A DNA stretch of 21,741 bases, taken from Flammeovirgaceae bacterium UBA2786 (GTDB lineage: Bacteria; Bacteroidota; Bacteroidia; Cytophagales; Cyclobacteriaceae). Within the stretch, counting starts at the first letter, position 1. Every line of letters starts with the position of its first letter. Location: NCBI GenBank assembly GCA_002352225.1, contig DEIA01000003.1, positions 5,171 to 26,911 of the forward strand, given 5' to 3'. The position numbers and the translations under genes were made by a program. Of this stretch, positions 1 to 8,926 are shown in pieces. A model generated the notes under the pieces. It was not told the DNA's origin. It saw nothing but the letters and a program-made list of their open reading frames with translations, and searched no databases.

Positions 1-75
1 AACGACTTTTGAGACAGCCTCTGAGAAAACTACAAAATCAATATCCGTTTTTGAGAAGTCGCTGAAGACAGTAAT

Positions 76-1521
76 TTAAAAACTGAACGGATGCAATTTC
101 TGAAGCAGCTTTTGCTCATGAGCCGGATCAAGAATCAACACGTTGCTGTGTTTCTTCAAATCCAATGTATGACCGACCTCTGCTCCCCAGGTTTTAGCTG
201 CACGAACACGGCCCGGATCTATTTCTCCTGTAATTTCCTGCAAAGCGCGGGCAAGCAGCAATTCACGTTCATCGCCCAGCGGATAAATAATCAGGTTGTT
301 ATCCGGTAATGGAATTTGTGGGGCAAACCCGTTGGCATAATCTGATTCTTTAGCACTATTAAGCGATTTGGTAACGATGGGTTGCATACCCCAGGTATTG
401 CGTGTGTCATCTTCATCAAATATTGAAATAGACCCCACATTTTTACCAACCGTTGTGCTGCCTATTATAAACACATCCATGTAGGGGCGTAATCCGTTAA
501 TCAACAACTCACTGGCCGATGCCGTGCGGGTGCCGGTAAGAATATACACGCGGCTGTTCATAAGTTGGTTTCCCACATTCTGCGATTTATTCGAAAACTC
601 TACGGTTAGAAAATCGGCCCCCAGCGTAGGTTCGCTTTTAATTTCAGTTTCTACCAACTTATTGTACTCGCGAATGGTAAATACTTTTGTGTTGTCTGCT
701 CCTTTACCAATAAGGCTGGCCAGGTTTACGGTTGCCGCTTCTGCTCCGCCACTATTAAACCGTAAATCAATTATCAGGTCGGTAATACCATCCGATTGAA
801 ATGAAGCAAAAATCTGATCCATCTGGGTATTATAGGTATTGTTGTTTTGTGTTGGGCCGGTAGAAAATAAATTATACACATAGTAGCCAATCTTGCGATT
901 GTTGTGCGTAAACACCTTGTTTAAAAAATTCGGGTTCTCGGCATAAACCGCAGTAGTAAGTGCTTTGGTTTTTACAGTGGTAAGAAATACTCCGTTTTCA
1001 ATATCGAGTTCGCGATAGTGAATGGTGTGATCGTTACCCGTTGCGGACAGCAGTGTCTGGTAATTTTCGGTAGTAATTTGCTGGGTATTAATCTGGGTAA
1101 TTACATCTCCGCGTTTTAAGCCTGCTGTTTCGGCTGGTGATGCGGGCTTAACATATACAATCTGTGCAATTACATTGTTGTTGTCTAAGCTTTCGCGATA
1201 AAGCGCCAGTTCATAACCGGCTTCTTCATTTACCCCCTGCAACGAATTGAGTAACTCCTGGTAATTTTCCTGTATCCAGGAAAAGCGATCATCTTCATTT
1301 AGTAAGCTTTCAAAAAAATCACCGGATGCTAATGTCTTATCCGGGCTGGAAGGAAGGGTGGTGTTCCAGTAATACCAGAAATCCATATTTACTTTTATCC
1401 AGTTGTTTACATACTCGTTAGGGTGCTCTTCATCCTCGCTGCTGCAAGCCGGTAATGTGATTAAAACAGCCAGCAACAAAACTGAACAAGCAAGGGATGT
1501 TAATCTTCTGTAGGTATTCAT
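76..1521 (-). CDS. S41-family C-terminal processing protease, PDZ-containing lipoprotein
   Basis: The 481-residue product begins with a lipoprotein signal ending in LPAC (Cys26), so it is probably anchored to a membrane facing the periplasm or cell surface. A PDZ domain covers about residues 105-165, with the motif AGLKRGDVITQIN. The S41 peptidase domain covers about 200-420. The catalytic serine is most likely Ser335 in TRTASASE. The general-base lysine is Lys360 in TTVGKNVG, 25 residues later, the same Ser-Lys spacing as in tail-specific proteases such as E. coli Prc. Proteases of this family cleave proteins near their C-termini, and the PDZ domain presents the substrate tail. The Bacteroidota lipoprotein members mostly have no known substrate. 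The ATG is chosen because it gives the complete lipoprotein signal. The gene appears monocistronic, with a -7-like element 21 bp upstream. Family assignment is firm; the substrate is unknown. Confidence 0.93.
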   Translation of the reverse strand: MNTYRRLTSLACSVLLLAVLITLPACSSEDEEHPNEYVNNWIKVNMDFWYYWNTTLPSSPDKTLASGDFFESLLNEDDRFSWIQENYQELLNSLQGVNEEAGYELALYRESLDNNNVIAQIVYVKPASPAETAGLKRGDVITQINTQQITTENYQTLLSATGNDHTIHYRELDIENGVFLTTVKTKALTTAVYAENPNFLNKVFTHNNRKIGYYVYNLFSTGPTQNNNTYNTQMDQIFASFQSDGITDLIIDLRFNSGGAEAATVNLASLIGKGADNTKVFTIREYNKLVETEIKSEPTLGADFLTVEFSNKSQNVGNQLMNSRVYILTGTRTASASELLINGLRPYMDVFIIGSTTVGKNVGSISIFDEDDTRNTWGMQPIVTKSLNSAKESDYANGFAPQIPLPDNNLIIYPLGDERELLLARALQEITGEIDPGRVRAAKTWGAEVGHTLDLKKHSNVLILDPAHEQKLLQKLHPFSF

Positions 1522-1541
1522 GCCGCACGGGTTATCGGTTA

Positions 1542-1549
1542 CAAATGTA
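1542..1549 (-). promoter_or_regulatory. Candidate Bacteroidota -7 promoter element for the S41 protease gene
   Basis: On the minus strand the octamer TACATTTG matches the Bacteroidota -7 consensus TAnnTTTG exactly. It ends 21 bp before the ATG at 1521, which would put the transcript start within about 15 bases of the start codon. No clear TTTG -33 element lies at the expected spacing, so this is a half-supported promoter. Confidence 0.4.
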
Positions 1550-1584
1550 AATACTGGCGGGTTAAGATTAGTAGCTGTTGTTTA

Positions 1585-2022
1585 TCAACTTTTTAATGCA
1601 ATTTTTCTTAAGCGCAGATCAAGGACAACCTGTAATAAAAGGAGCGCAATTGAGCCAAAAAACAATTCGTTCTCATATTTGCGCGTAGGCCCTATGTGAA
1701 CTCCAAAATATTCAAGAATAGAACTTAAACCGGTTTGGGTAAAGGCATGAGCCCCATCGGGCCGCATTAAAACAAAAAACAGCAAATTAACGGATGATAC
1801 AATAAGCCCTGTTTTATGATCTTTCAATTTCGGAATACTCAATCCTATTCCTGCATGCAAAATAAAGATTGGTATAATAAATAGTGCCAGCGCAAAAAGA
1901 CCAAGGCCAGCGTTTTGAGTAAGCGTAAAAATTGCAACCGCAAAAGTCAGCCAATAAAAAATTTTGATCATTCTCAAATTTTTCTTTTTCAAATCAGTAA
2001 TGGCAATCTCCGTTTTGTTCAC
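1585..2022 (-). CDS. Hypothetical four-helix membrane protein
   Basis: I do not recognise a family. The 145-residue product has a charged N-terminus (MNKTEIAITDLKKKN) and four hydrophobic stretches at about residues 22-36, 38-61, 71-86 and 117-135, so it is predicted to be an inner-membrane protein with both ends in the cytoplasm. It has no obvious catalytic residues, and the C-terminus is basic (DLRLRKIALKS). The gene lies upstream of, and in the same direction as, the S41 protease gene, 63 bp away. Co-transcription is possible, but the protease gene also has a candidate promoter of its own. The intergenic side at 2023-2176 is divergent from the DUF5916 gene. Confidence 0.75.
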   Translation of the reverse strand: MNKTEIAITDLKKKNLRMIKIFYWLTFAVAIFTLTQNAGLGLFALALFIIPIFILHAGIGLSIPKLKDHKTGLIVSSVNLLFFVLMRPDGAHAFTQTGLSSILEYFGVHIGPTRKYENELFFGSIALLLLQVVLDLRLRKIALKS

Positions 2023-2176
2023 CGGTCGATTAATTACAAGGCAAAACCGTCATCAACAAAGGTCGAAACAGAAGGCCGGGTTGGCCAAAGGTAAATTAAA
2101 ATTACTCTTAAAAAGCAAAATCACCGTCTGCTCTTGTTTGCTTGTACGCTGAATAGCCTTTGTTCATATTGCAACT

Positions 2177-4345
2177 ATGCGCCTGCTTGCCCTGTGCTTG
2201 TTTCTTCTAAGTTCATGCTTCCTTTTTGGTCAAAAAAAGAATGCGGGGTTTCAACTGCCCATAAAAAATGCTTCGTCTATTATAGTAATTGATGGTGAAC
2301 TAACCGAGCCTGCCTGGCTGGAGAGCGCAACCGCTTCCGATTTTTTTATGGTGCTGCCTATGGACACCAGCAAGGCCAAGGTAAAAACTGAAGTGAAGCT
2401 AACCTATGATGAAGACAACCTTTACCTGCTTGCCATATGCCACCATGCTTTGCCCGGGCCGTATATTGTTGAGTCGCTGCGAAGGGATTTTTCATTCGGC
2501 AAAAACGATAACTTCCTTTTGTTTATGGACACATTCGATGACCAGACAAACGGATTTTCCTTTGGGGCAAATGCAGCCGGTGCCCAATGGGACGGCCTGA
2601 TGTATGAGGGCAGCAAAGTGGATTTGAACTGGGATAACCAGTGGACATCGGTTGTAAAAAATTACGAAGACAAATGGATTTTTGAAGCATCCATTCCGTT
2701 TAAAACTATTCGCTTTAAAGAAGGCATTGATACCTGGGGAATAAACTTTAGCCGGTTAGATTTGAAGACAACTGAAAAATCGAGCTGGACACCGGTGCCC
2801 CGGCAATTTCCAACTGCTGCGCTTGCGTTTAGCGGAACATTGGTGTGGGATAGCCCTCCTAAAAAAACAGGTGCTAATATTTCCGTTATTCCTTATCTGC
2901 TGGGTGGAGTAACTCAAAACCGCGAAACCATTCGCAATACTACTCACCGTGCAGAAGCAGGACTTGATGTAAAGGTTGCCGTTACCTCATCGCTCAATCT
3001 CGATCTTACCGTTAATCCTGATTTTTCTCAGGTGGATGTTGACCGTCAGGTAACTAATCTCGATCGCTTTGAATTATTTTTCCCCGAACGCAGACAATTC
3101 TTTCTGGAGAATGGCGACATGTTTAACAATTTTGGATACAGCACTATCCGGCCATTCTTCTCCAGGCGTATTGGTTTGGCAGCACCGATACAGGCAGGTG
3201 CACGCCTAAGCGGTAAGCTGGATAAAAACTGGCGCATAGCCGCCATGAACATGCAAACCGGAAAAGTAGAAGATGAAAATTTGCCTGCACAAAATTTTTC
3301 GGTACTGGCATTACAGAGAAAAGTGTTTGCCCGATCTAATGTTGGGTTACTGTTGATCAACAAAGAGTCGCTGAACTATACCGTGCCCGAGAACGTTACA
3401 GCCCTTTATTCTAAATTCAATCGCAATGTTGGCCTTGAGTATAATCTGGCCTCGGGTAACAATAAGTGGTTAGGAAAAGCTTTATTTTTAAAATCCTTCT
3501 CTCCGCAAAAGGTAAACGATGACTATGTTTACTCAGGCCATCTGCAATATGCCGGGAGAAAATTTCAGATCAGCAACCAATATGAATACGTGGGTAGCGG
3601 CTACTCGGCCGAAGTAGGTTACGTGCCCCGTAATAATTATGTCCGCATCAATCCACAAGTGCAATATCAGTTTTTTCCGAAAGGGAAACGGGTATTAAGC
3701 CATGGACCAAAAGTAGCCACCAGCATTTTCTTTACACCCGATTACAAACAAACCGATAGTGAGAGTTACCTCGCATACAACATCAGCTTCCGCAACCTAA
3801 GCACACTTACCCTTTGGGCCGCACACGATTATGTAAAACTTCTGCGCCCATTTGATCCAACCAATTTTAATCTGGATACCCTTGCCAGCGGCACCGTGCA
3901 TAGTTGGAAATCGATAGGTGGCGAATTTTCTTCCAGACCTCAAAGCAGGTTTACGTATGCCCTAAGTGCACGCTATGGCGGGTACTATGCTGAAGGTACG
4001 CGTACATTCTTTAGTAGCGAACTGGGCTATCGCTTTCAGCCTTATATAAGTTTTGTGTTAAGTTCCAGTTATAATGACATCCGGTTGCCGCAACCGTGGG
4101 GTCGTAATACCTTTTGGTTGGTTGGTCCGCGGTTAGACATCACGTTTACCAACAAAATTTTCTTTACCACATTTATGCAATACAACGAGCAGCGTAACAA
4201 CATTAATCTGAATACGCGCTTTCAATGGCGCTACCGGCCAGCCAGCGATTTGTTTATTGTGTACACCGATAATTATCTGCCCAATAATCTGATGGCTAAA
4301 AACCATGCGTTGGTATTGAAGTTTACCTACTGGTGGAATATCTGA
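2177..4345 (+). CDS. DUF5916 family outer-membrane protein with CBM9-like N-terminal domain
   Basis: The product has 722 residues and a signal peptide ending near FLFGQ (about residue 19). Residues 30-215 match the CBM9/DOMON-like beta-sandwich that opens this family, with the motif IDGELTEPAWLES and later WIFEASIPFKTIRF and WGINFSRLD. Residues 225-722 form the DUF5916 region, with the characteristic NPDFSQVDVDRQVTNLDRFE followed by FFPERRQFFLENGDMF. The remainder alternates aromatic and polar residues like a transmembrane beta-barrel. In the family this architecture is read as an outer-membrane barrel with a carbohydrate-binding-like periplasmic domain; its transport or enzymatic role is not established. 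The length is normal for the family and the reading frame is intact. No TonB box or SusD partner lies beside it, so a polysaccharide-utilisation role is not supported here. Confidence 0.9.
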   Translation: MRLLALCLFLLSSCFLFGQKKNAGFQLPIKNASSIIVIDGELTEPAWLESATASDFFMVLPMDTSKAKVKTEVKLTYDEDNLYLLAICHHALPGPYIVESLRRDFSFGKNDNFLLFMDTFDDQTNGFSFGANAAGAQWDGLMYEGSKVDLNWDNQWTSVVKNYEDKWIFEASIPFKTIRFKEGIDTWGINFSRLDLKTTEKSSWTPVPRQFPTAALAFSGTLVWDSPPKKTGANISVIPYLLGGVTQNRETIRNTTHRAEAGLDVKVAVTSSLNLDLTVNPDFSQVDVDRQVTNLDRFELFFPERRQFFLENGDMFNNFGYSTIRPFFSRRIGLAAPIQAGARLSGKLDKNWRIAAMNMQTGKVEDENLPAQNFSVLALQRKVFARSNVGLLLINKESLNYTVPENVTALYSKFNRNVGLEYNLASGNNKWLGKALFLKSFSPQKVNDDYVYSGHLQYAGRKFQISNQYEYVGSGYSAEVGYVPRNNYVRINPQVQYQFFPKGKRVLSHGPKVATSIFFTPDYKQTDSESYLAYNISFRNLSTLTLWAAHDYVKLLRPFDPTNFNLDTLASGTVHSWKSIGGEFSSRPQSRFTYALSARYGGYYAEGTRTFFSSELGYRFQPYISFVLSSSYNDIRLPQPWGRNTFWLVGPRLDITFTNKIFFTTFMQYNEQRNNINLNTRFQWRYRPASDLFIVYTDNYLPNNLMAKNHALVLKFTYWWNI

Positions 4346-4355
4346 CTATTGTTCT

Positions 4356-4389
4356 AATAAAACCACTGGAGTTTTTTTCTGATTTTATT
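4356..4389 (+). terminator. Possible A/T-rich terminator after the DUF5916 gene
   Basis: An inverted repeat AATAAAA / TTTTATT encloses a smaller AAAAC / GTTTT pairing and a run of seven T residues at 4372-4378. It starts 11 bp after the DUF5916 stop codon. The stem is weak and A/T-only at its base, so this is tentative. Confidence 0.3.
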
Positions 4390-4464
4390 CCGGTATTAAC
4401 CATAACCCGGGTTTGAGATAATAGCTGGTGTTGCTTGCAGCCGCCAGAACCCTTACATTTAAGT

Positions 4465-5652
4465 ATGATCCTTCGCTTCGCATGGATACCTGTGCTTGCC
4501 ATGCTCTCCTGCAGTCAGAAAGAAAATGATAGGGAGGGTACGTATCAACATGATGTTGCCTTTTTGAAAAAACATAACCGTACCGTTGTTGAGCTTAGCT
4601 CGGGCAAAGCACGTGTACTTATTTCGGGCGATTATCAGGGGCGGGTTATGACCAGTTCATCTAATGGCGAGGAGGGAACCGGCTATGGCTGGATTAACTA
4701 TGATCTGATTGCATCGGGTAAAAAGCTAAAACAATTCAACCCGGTAGGCGGGGAAGAGCGTTTTTGGCTGGGGCCTGAGGGTGGGCAGTATTCTTTGTAC
4801 TTTGCTCCCGGTGATTCCTTCCTGATCAAAAACTGGCAGGTGCCTGCATTACTTGATACGACCTCGTTCAATTTAGAATCGCACTCCACATCTTCTGCTA
4901 CCTTCACTAAATCTGCTTCACTCACCAACTATTCGGGGGGTGCGTTTGACTTGAATATTACCCGAACCCTATCCCTTATTGATCAGCAACAGCTTAGTAC
5001 GCTTGGTGTATCAATAACAAACAACATAAGCTGGGTTGCCTACCAAAGCGAAAATATTATTGAAAACTCCGGAGATAATACCTGGACAAAAGAGTCTGGT
5101 TTACTCTCTGTTTGGTTGCTGGGCATGTTTACACCTTCCTCCGCCACCACAGTTATCATTCCCTTCAAGCCCATACCACAAGCTCAGGAATTTATTACCT
5201 CAAATTACTTTGGTGAAATTCCTGCCGATCGTTTAACGATTCAGGATAGTACCCTCTTTTTTATTTGCGATGGTAAACACCGTAGTAAAATCGGATTAGC
5301 GCCAGATATTGCCAAACCAATAGCAGCCAGTTTTGATTTTGAAAAAAACATTCTTACGCTGGTAATTTTTAATGTGCAACCGGAAGCCAGTTATGTAAAT
5401 TCCACCTGGACAATTCAAAGCAATCCATTTCAGGGCGATGTTGTAAATGCCTATAACGATGGGCCGCTTGCAGACGGTTCTCAACTCGGTCCGTTTTATG
5501 AACTTGAATCTTCATCCCCTGCCCTGGCCCTGAATCCCGGACAGGCTGAAACGTACAAACAAATTACCCTGCATGCCCAAGGCGATTTTGATGCGCTCAA
5601 TCATGTGGCTCAAAAAACATTGGGTATCGATTTAAGACAGTTAAAAAAGTAA
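4465..5652 (+). CDS. DUF6786-like lipoprotein
   Basis: The ATG at 4465 gives a 395-residue protein with a lipoprotein signal, MILRFAWIPVLAMLSC, where Cys16 is the probable lipid-attachment site. A TTG further upstream (4435) is open in frame but would spoil the signal. The mature part has a pattern I associate with the DUF6786 family of Bacteroidota: KARVLISGDYQGRVMTSS, then GYGWINYDLIASG, then GGEERFWLGPEGGQYSLYF. This resembles galactose-mutarotase-like beta-sandwich proteins, which suggests a role in binding or converting sugars in the periplasm. The stop codon overlaps by one base the ATG of a FAH-fold dehydratase-like gene, so the two are almost certainly translated together. The family name is from memory and the function is inference. 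Confidence 0.7.
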   Translation: MILRFAWIPVLAMLSCSQKENDREGTYQHDVAFLKKHNRTVVELSSGKARVLISGDYQGRVMTSSSNGEEGTGYGWINYDLIASGKKLKQFNPVGGEERFWLGPEGGQYSLYFAPGDSFLIKNWQVPALLDTTSFNLESHSTSSATFTKSASLTNYSGGAFDLNITRTLSLIDQQQLSTLGVSITNNISWVAYQSENIIENSGDNTWTKESGLLSVWLLGMFTPSSATTVIIPFKPIPQAQEFITSNYFGEIPADRLTIQDSTLFFICDGKHRSKIGLAPDIAKPIAASFDFEKNILTLVIFNVQPEASYVNSTWTIQSNPFQGDVVNAYNDGPLADGSQLGPFYELESSSPALALNPGQAETYKQITLHAQGDFDALNHVAQKTLGIDLRQLKK

Positions 5653-6494
5653 TGCATCTCTATAAAACTGAAGTAGGTCCGGTCTTGGTACAGCAATCAA
5701 ATGCTTATGTGTTCCGCGAAACATGGGACGTTCTCATTAACCGCGCAGCATTGCATGCGCACCTTGTTCAGGTTTCAAAAAATTTGCAGCCTGTACCCTC
5801 CGATCAACTCCAAACCTTACTTACACATGCCCGGGCCCCCATCGGCACGCAGGAGGTGTGGGCTGCCGGAGTAACCTACCTGCGAAGCCGCGATGCACGC
5901 ATGGAAGAATCAAAAGAATCGGGGGCTGCCGATGTGTATCAGAAAGTGTATGAAGCCAACCGGCCCGAATTGTTTTTCAAAGCATTACCTGCACGGGTAG
6001 TGGGGCCCGGCCAACGTGTATTTGTACGAAGTGATTCTTCGTGGAATGTTCCTGAACCTGAATTGACTTTGTTTATCAACTCCGAAGGAAGCATTCAAGC
6101 CTATACTATTGGCAACGATATGAGTTCGCGCAGTATTGAAGGCGAAAATCCGTTATACCTGCCGCAAGCTAAAATGTATGAGGGCAGCTGTGCATTGGGG
6201 CCCTGTCTTTACATTCCCGAGAATCCCATTTCTTTAGAAACCGAAATCGCGATAAGCATAATACGCAACAGGCAGGAAGTATTTGGTGGTACTATTCGGT
6301 TAAACAGAATGAAGCGTTCTTTTACAGAACTGGCTGGTTGGTTATATAAAGCCTGCAAATTTCCGCAAGGAAGTTTTTTAATGACAGGCACTGGGCTTGT
6401 ACCCCCAAATGATTTTACACTTCAGAAAAATGATGAGGTGATTATTTCGATTGATGGAATTGGAACGTTGAGTAATGAAGTAGATGTTTTGTAA
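5652..6494 (+). CDS. Fumarylacetoacetase-fold protein, probable 2-keto-3-deoxy-sugar-acid dehydratase
   Basis: The 280-residue product carries the FAH C-terminal domain. The acidic metal ligands appear as Glu135 and Glu137 in NVPEPEL and Asp156 in IGNDMSSRSIE, and Lys174 in LPQAKMYEGS matches the active-site lysine of sugar-acid dehydratases. The segment VWAAGVTYLRSRDARMEES is typical of the 2-keto-3-deoxy-D-arabinonate dehydratase branch rather than true fumarylacetoacetase. The likely reaction is removal of water from a 2-keto-3-deoxy sugar acid using Mg2+, in the cytoplasm. It overlaps the preceding lipoprotein gene by one base (TAATG), which suggests a two-gene sugar-acid operon. The stop codon lies inside a 16-bp palindrome shared with the convergent TPM gene. 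Fold assignment is firm; substrate is inferred. Confidence 0.85.
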   Translation: MHLYKTEVGPVLVQQSNAYVFRETWDVLINRAALHAHLVQVSKNLQPVPSDQLQTLLTHARAPIGTQEVWAAGVTYLRSRDARMEESKESGAADVYQKVYEANRPELFFKALPARVVGPGQRVFVRSDSSWNVPEPELTLFINSEGSIQAYTIGNDMSSRSIEGENPLYLPQAKMYEGSCALGPCLYIPENPISLETEIAISIIRNRQEVFGGTIRLNRMKRSFTELAGWLYKACKFPQGSFLMTGTGLVPPNDFTLQKNDEVIISIDGIGTLSNEVDVL

Positions 6495-6506
6495 GCGGGC
6501 GCTTAC
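6491..6506. terminator. Palindrome between convergent genes, possible bidirectional terminator
   Basis: GTAAGCG-GG-CGCTTAC is a perfect 7-bp inverted repeat; a realistic fold is a 6-bp stem with a GGGC loop. It covers the stop codon of the FAH-fold gene and ends two bases before the stop codon of the convergent TPM gene at 6509. There is only a short T-run on either side, so termination strength is uncertain. Confidence 0.4.
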
Positions 6507-6508
6507 AT

Positions 6509-7429
6509 TTACCAACTACCACTGCTTCCGCCTCCACCAAAGCTTCCGCCACCACCAGAAAAACTGCTGCCACTACTCCTGCTACTTGAACTGCCAGAAC
6601 TCCAACTGCTACTGCTACTCCTGCTCCAGCCTCCTCCGGAACCAGATCCACCGCCTTCTTCAAATTTCTTTGCCAGTTTTTTTCCCCATGTGGTTTGATT
6701 TACCAGCCACTTAATAATTGGGAACCCCACCAGATAAGATACCCCCGGCACGTACCATAAATGAAGCGGAAACACAAAGGCCGGAAAAATAGAAAAGAAG
6801 GGTGTAAGAAATAAATACATAAACCAGCCCCAGCCTCCTTTTATGAATAAACCAAAGAAGGCAAAGATACCAAGGAAAGCATAAATGCCCAGGCCGATAA
6901 GAATGCGGGCTGTTGTAGAAAGTTCAACTATCTCGCTGCTGTCGTTGGCTGTGTACTCGCCACCAATGGCTTTTGTAATTGCTGTGATGGCTGCCGTTAC
7001 GCCTTCATCAAAATCTGCTCTGCGAAAAGCAGGGGCCATTTCATTTCGAATAATTCGGCTGGACAGCGCATCCGTTAGCACACCCTCTAACCCGTGCCCT
7101 ACTTCTATTCGCATTTTATGATCGTCTACCGCAATGAGTAACAGCACACCATTGTCTTTATCTTCTTGTCCCAGCTTCCATTTTTCTGCTACACGTAAAG
7201 AATACTCTTCAATGGTCTCACCGTCTAACGATGAGACGGTAAGAATTGCAATCTGGTTTGATGTTGAGTCTTCGTATGCTTTTAACTGTGCCTCTAGTGC
7301 TTCAATCGTTTCGGGTTTCAAAACGTGGGCATCATCATGCACACGCGTTCCCCATAACTCGGGCACAGGTTTTTGCGCAAAAGTAAATCCTGAAATAAAC
7401 AGAAACACTATGAAAGTAAACCGCATCAT
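6509..7429 (-). CDS. TPM-domain (YgcG-like) exported membrane protein with Ser/Gly tail
   Basis: The product has 306 residues and an N-terminal signal (MMRFTFIVFLFISGFTFAQ). The TPM domain covers about residues 28-155 and shows the usual run of motifs: VHDDAHVL, NQIAILTVSSLDGETIEEYS, WKLGQ, DNGVLLLIAVDD, MRIEVGHGLEGVLTD. Two or three hydrophobic segments follow (about 175-196, 200-222 and 226-243), then a low-complexity tail of about 48 Gly, Ser and Trp residues ending SSGSW, as in YgcG proteins. TPM domains face the periplasm; roles proposed in other organisms include phosphatase activity and membrane-protein maintenance, but none is settled. It is the last gene of the CHAT-TPM-TPM-TPM operon, 22 bp after the previous stop. 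The Ser-rich stretch is longer than in its neighbour at 7452-8201. Confidence 0.88.
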   Translation of the reverse strand: MMRFTFIVFLFISGFTFAQKPVPELWGTRVHDDAHVLKPETIEALEAQLKAYEDSTSNQIAILTVSSLDGETIEEYSLRVAEKWKLGQEDKDNGVLLLIAVDDHKMRIEVGHGLEGVLTDALSSRIIRNEMAPAFRRADFDEGVTAAITAITKAIGGEYTANDSSEIVELSTTARILIGLGIYAFLGIFAFFGLFIKGGWGWFMYLFLTPFFSIFPAFVFPLHLWYVPGVSYLVGFPIIKWLVNQTTWGKKLAKKFEEGGGSGSGGGWSRSSSSSWSSGSSSSRSSGSSFSGGGGSFGGGGSSGSW

Positions 7430-7451
7430 GTAATCAATTCTTTATACTGTA

Positions 7452-8201
7452 TTACCACGAATCGCTAGAGCCTCCTCCACCAGAAAATCCTCCACCACCA
7501 AAATCGCCACCGCCCCACGAGCCCCCCGAACCACGACCACCACCCAACATATGTCCCATCATTGCGGCAGTCCAATAACCCCCCATACCACCGCCACCAC
7601 CACGGTTTCTGCGCGACATCAGGAAGATTATAAGTACCAGAAAAATAATTGTACTCCACGAAGATTTTTTGCCGCGCTTTCGCGGAGATGGATCATCGTT
7701 TTTATACTCACCGGCTACGGCTTTAATAATGGCTACTACCCCGGCCTGTATGCCGGCCTCGTAATTTCCTTCTCTGAAAAACGGGGCAACCTCATTCCGG
7801 TTAATGCGGCTACTTAATGCATCGGTTAACACGCCTTCTAATCCATAGCCTACTTCAATGCGCATCTGGCGCTCCTGCATGGCAACCAGAAAAAGTACAC
7901 CATTATCTTTACCCTGCTGGCCCAGTTTCCACTCTTCAAACACCCGTACAGCATACCCGTCAATATCTTCGCCTTCCAGCGAAGGCACAATCAATACAGC
8001 AATCTGTGTGGAAGTTGAATCGCGGTGCGCTTGTAACATGGCTTCCATTTGTGCTTTTGCAGAAGCCGAAAGAATGTTGGCTTCATCGTGTACCCACACT
8101 GCATTGTGTGCCGGTACCGTACGCTGCGCCTGGCCCGCAAAACTTACTGCTACTACCAGCAGAAGGAGCAAAAATCGTAATAAAGAAAAACCCACTTTCA
8201 T
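7452..8201 (-). CDS. TPM-domain (YgcG-like) protein with Gly-rich tail
   Basis: The 249-residue product has a signal peptide (to about QAQ, residue 26) and a TPM domain at about residues 35-165 with WVHDEANILS, TQIAVLIVPSLEGEDIDGYA, EWKLGQQGKDNGVLFLVAM and MRIEVGYGLEGVLTDALSSR. A single transmembrane helix at about 183-196 is followed by basic residues and a Gly-rich C-terminus ending in the family signature GGGGFSGGGGSSDSW. This is the standard YgcG layout: periplasmic TPM domain, helix, then a flexible tail. It closely resembles the gene just downstream, which suggests a local duplication. It starts only 7 bp after the stop of the preceding TPM gene, so coupled translation is likely. Biochemical function is not established for the family. 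Confidence 0.9.
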   Translation of the reverse strand: MKVGFSLLRFLLLLLVVAVSFAGQAQRTVPAHNAVWVHDEANILSASAKAQMEAMLQAHRDSTSTQIAVLIVPSLEGEDIDGYAVRVFEEWKLGQQGKDNGVLFLVAMQERQMRIEVGYGLEGVLTDALSSRINRNEVAPFFREGNYEAGIQAGVVAIIKAVAGEYKNDDPSPRKRGKKSSWSTIIFLVLIIFLMSRRNRGGGGGMGGYWTAAMMGHMLGGGRGSGGSWGGGDFGGGGFSGGGGSSDSW

Positions 8202-8208
8202 GCGAATC

Positions 8209-8859
8209 TTATTCCAGGCGTAAATCGTCTTTCAATTCGTTCACATCATCGGGGGTGATTTCAAATCCCTTTTCCAGGAGTAAATCTCCACAACGTTTAA
8301 TGGCCGATACAATGCCATCAGTAATATGACCTTGCTTTACATTTTCAATTATCACTTTCACCATGTTATCCCACTCTTTCTGATCCACTACTTTGCTTAT
8401 GCCCTTATCGGCCATTACAATTACTTCGTGTTCAAAAAATGAAATGAAGATCATTATGCCGGTGCGCTGGCGGGTGTTAAAAACTTCTTCTTCGAGAAAG
8501 GCGCTTTGGGCGCGCTTATACGTAGCCTGATCCATGTACGACTGACTGAGCATGAGTCGCTTTACGGCACTTATATAGTTAGATTTTAATGCCCCCACTA
8601 AACCTCCCAAAACTACCAGCGTAAAAATTAAAACCGGATCGTACACGGCCACGCTGGGCACATACCGGTCAAAAATTACAATAAGCGCAAACACTAATGC
8701 TGCTCCAATTAATGCGGCCCGGAAATTGGCAATCGTATAATGACTGCTTTTTTCTACAAATACAGGAACTATTTCGCCCGAAATTTTACTCTCAGCTTCT
8801 TTCACTGCATTTTTAATGCGTTCCAGGTCTTGCTGACTAAATCGATCTTGAATTGACAT
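8209..8859 (-). CDS. TPM-domain membrane protein
   Basis: The ATG at 8859 gives 216 residues starting MSIQDRFSQQDLERI. A longer in-frame start at 8940 would reach back into the end of the CHAT gene and adds an unconvincing Cys-rich leader, so it is not used. The early part, IKNAVKEAESKISGEIVPVFVE, is the opening of the TPM fold, interrupted by two transmembrane helices at about residues 45-63 and 72-92. The rest of the fold follows: RTGIMIFISFFEHEVIVMADKGISKVVDQKEW. This split layout is typical of the second type of TPM protein that sits next to YgcG-type genes. LemA, the usual third partner, is absent here; a CHAT protein occupies the upstream position instead. Confidence 0.87.
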   Translation of the reverse strand: MSIQDRFSQQDLERIKNAVKEAESKISGEIVPVFVEKSSHYTIANFRAALIGAALVFALIVIFDRYVPSVAVYDPVLIFTLVVLGGLVGALKSNYISAVKRLMLSQSYMDQATYKRAQSAFLEEEVFNTRQRTGIMIFISFFEHEVIVMADKGISKVVDQKEWDNMVKVIIENVKQGHITDGIVSAIKRCGDLLLEKGFEITPDDVNELKDDLRLE

Positions 8860-8926
8860 AGCAACGATGTTGAGGGAAACAAAGATAGGCGAAAAGCAAC
8901 TGCAACCGACAACCTTGCATAAATAA

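Noticed and set aside
2152..2176. TAGCCTTTG before the DUF5916 gene as a -7 element
   Set aside because: It has three rather than two bases between TA and TTTG, and an upstream TTTG is too close; not enough to call a promoter.
4435..4464. Upstream TTG start for the DUF6786-like lipoprotein
   Set aside because: It would place ten polar residues before the lipoprotein signal; the ATG at 4465 gives a normal signal with Cys16.
6509..6663. Opposite-strand reading frames over the Ser/Gly codons
   Set aside because: Low-complexity GGN/AGN codon runs leave other frames open by chance; the minus-strand frame has the complete TPM protein.
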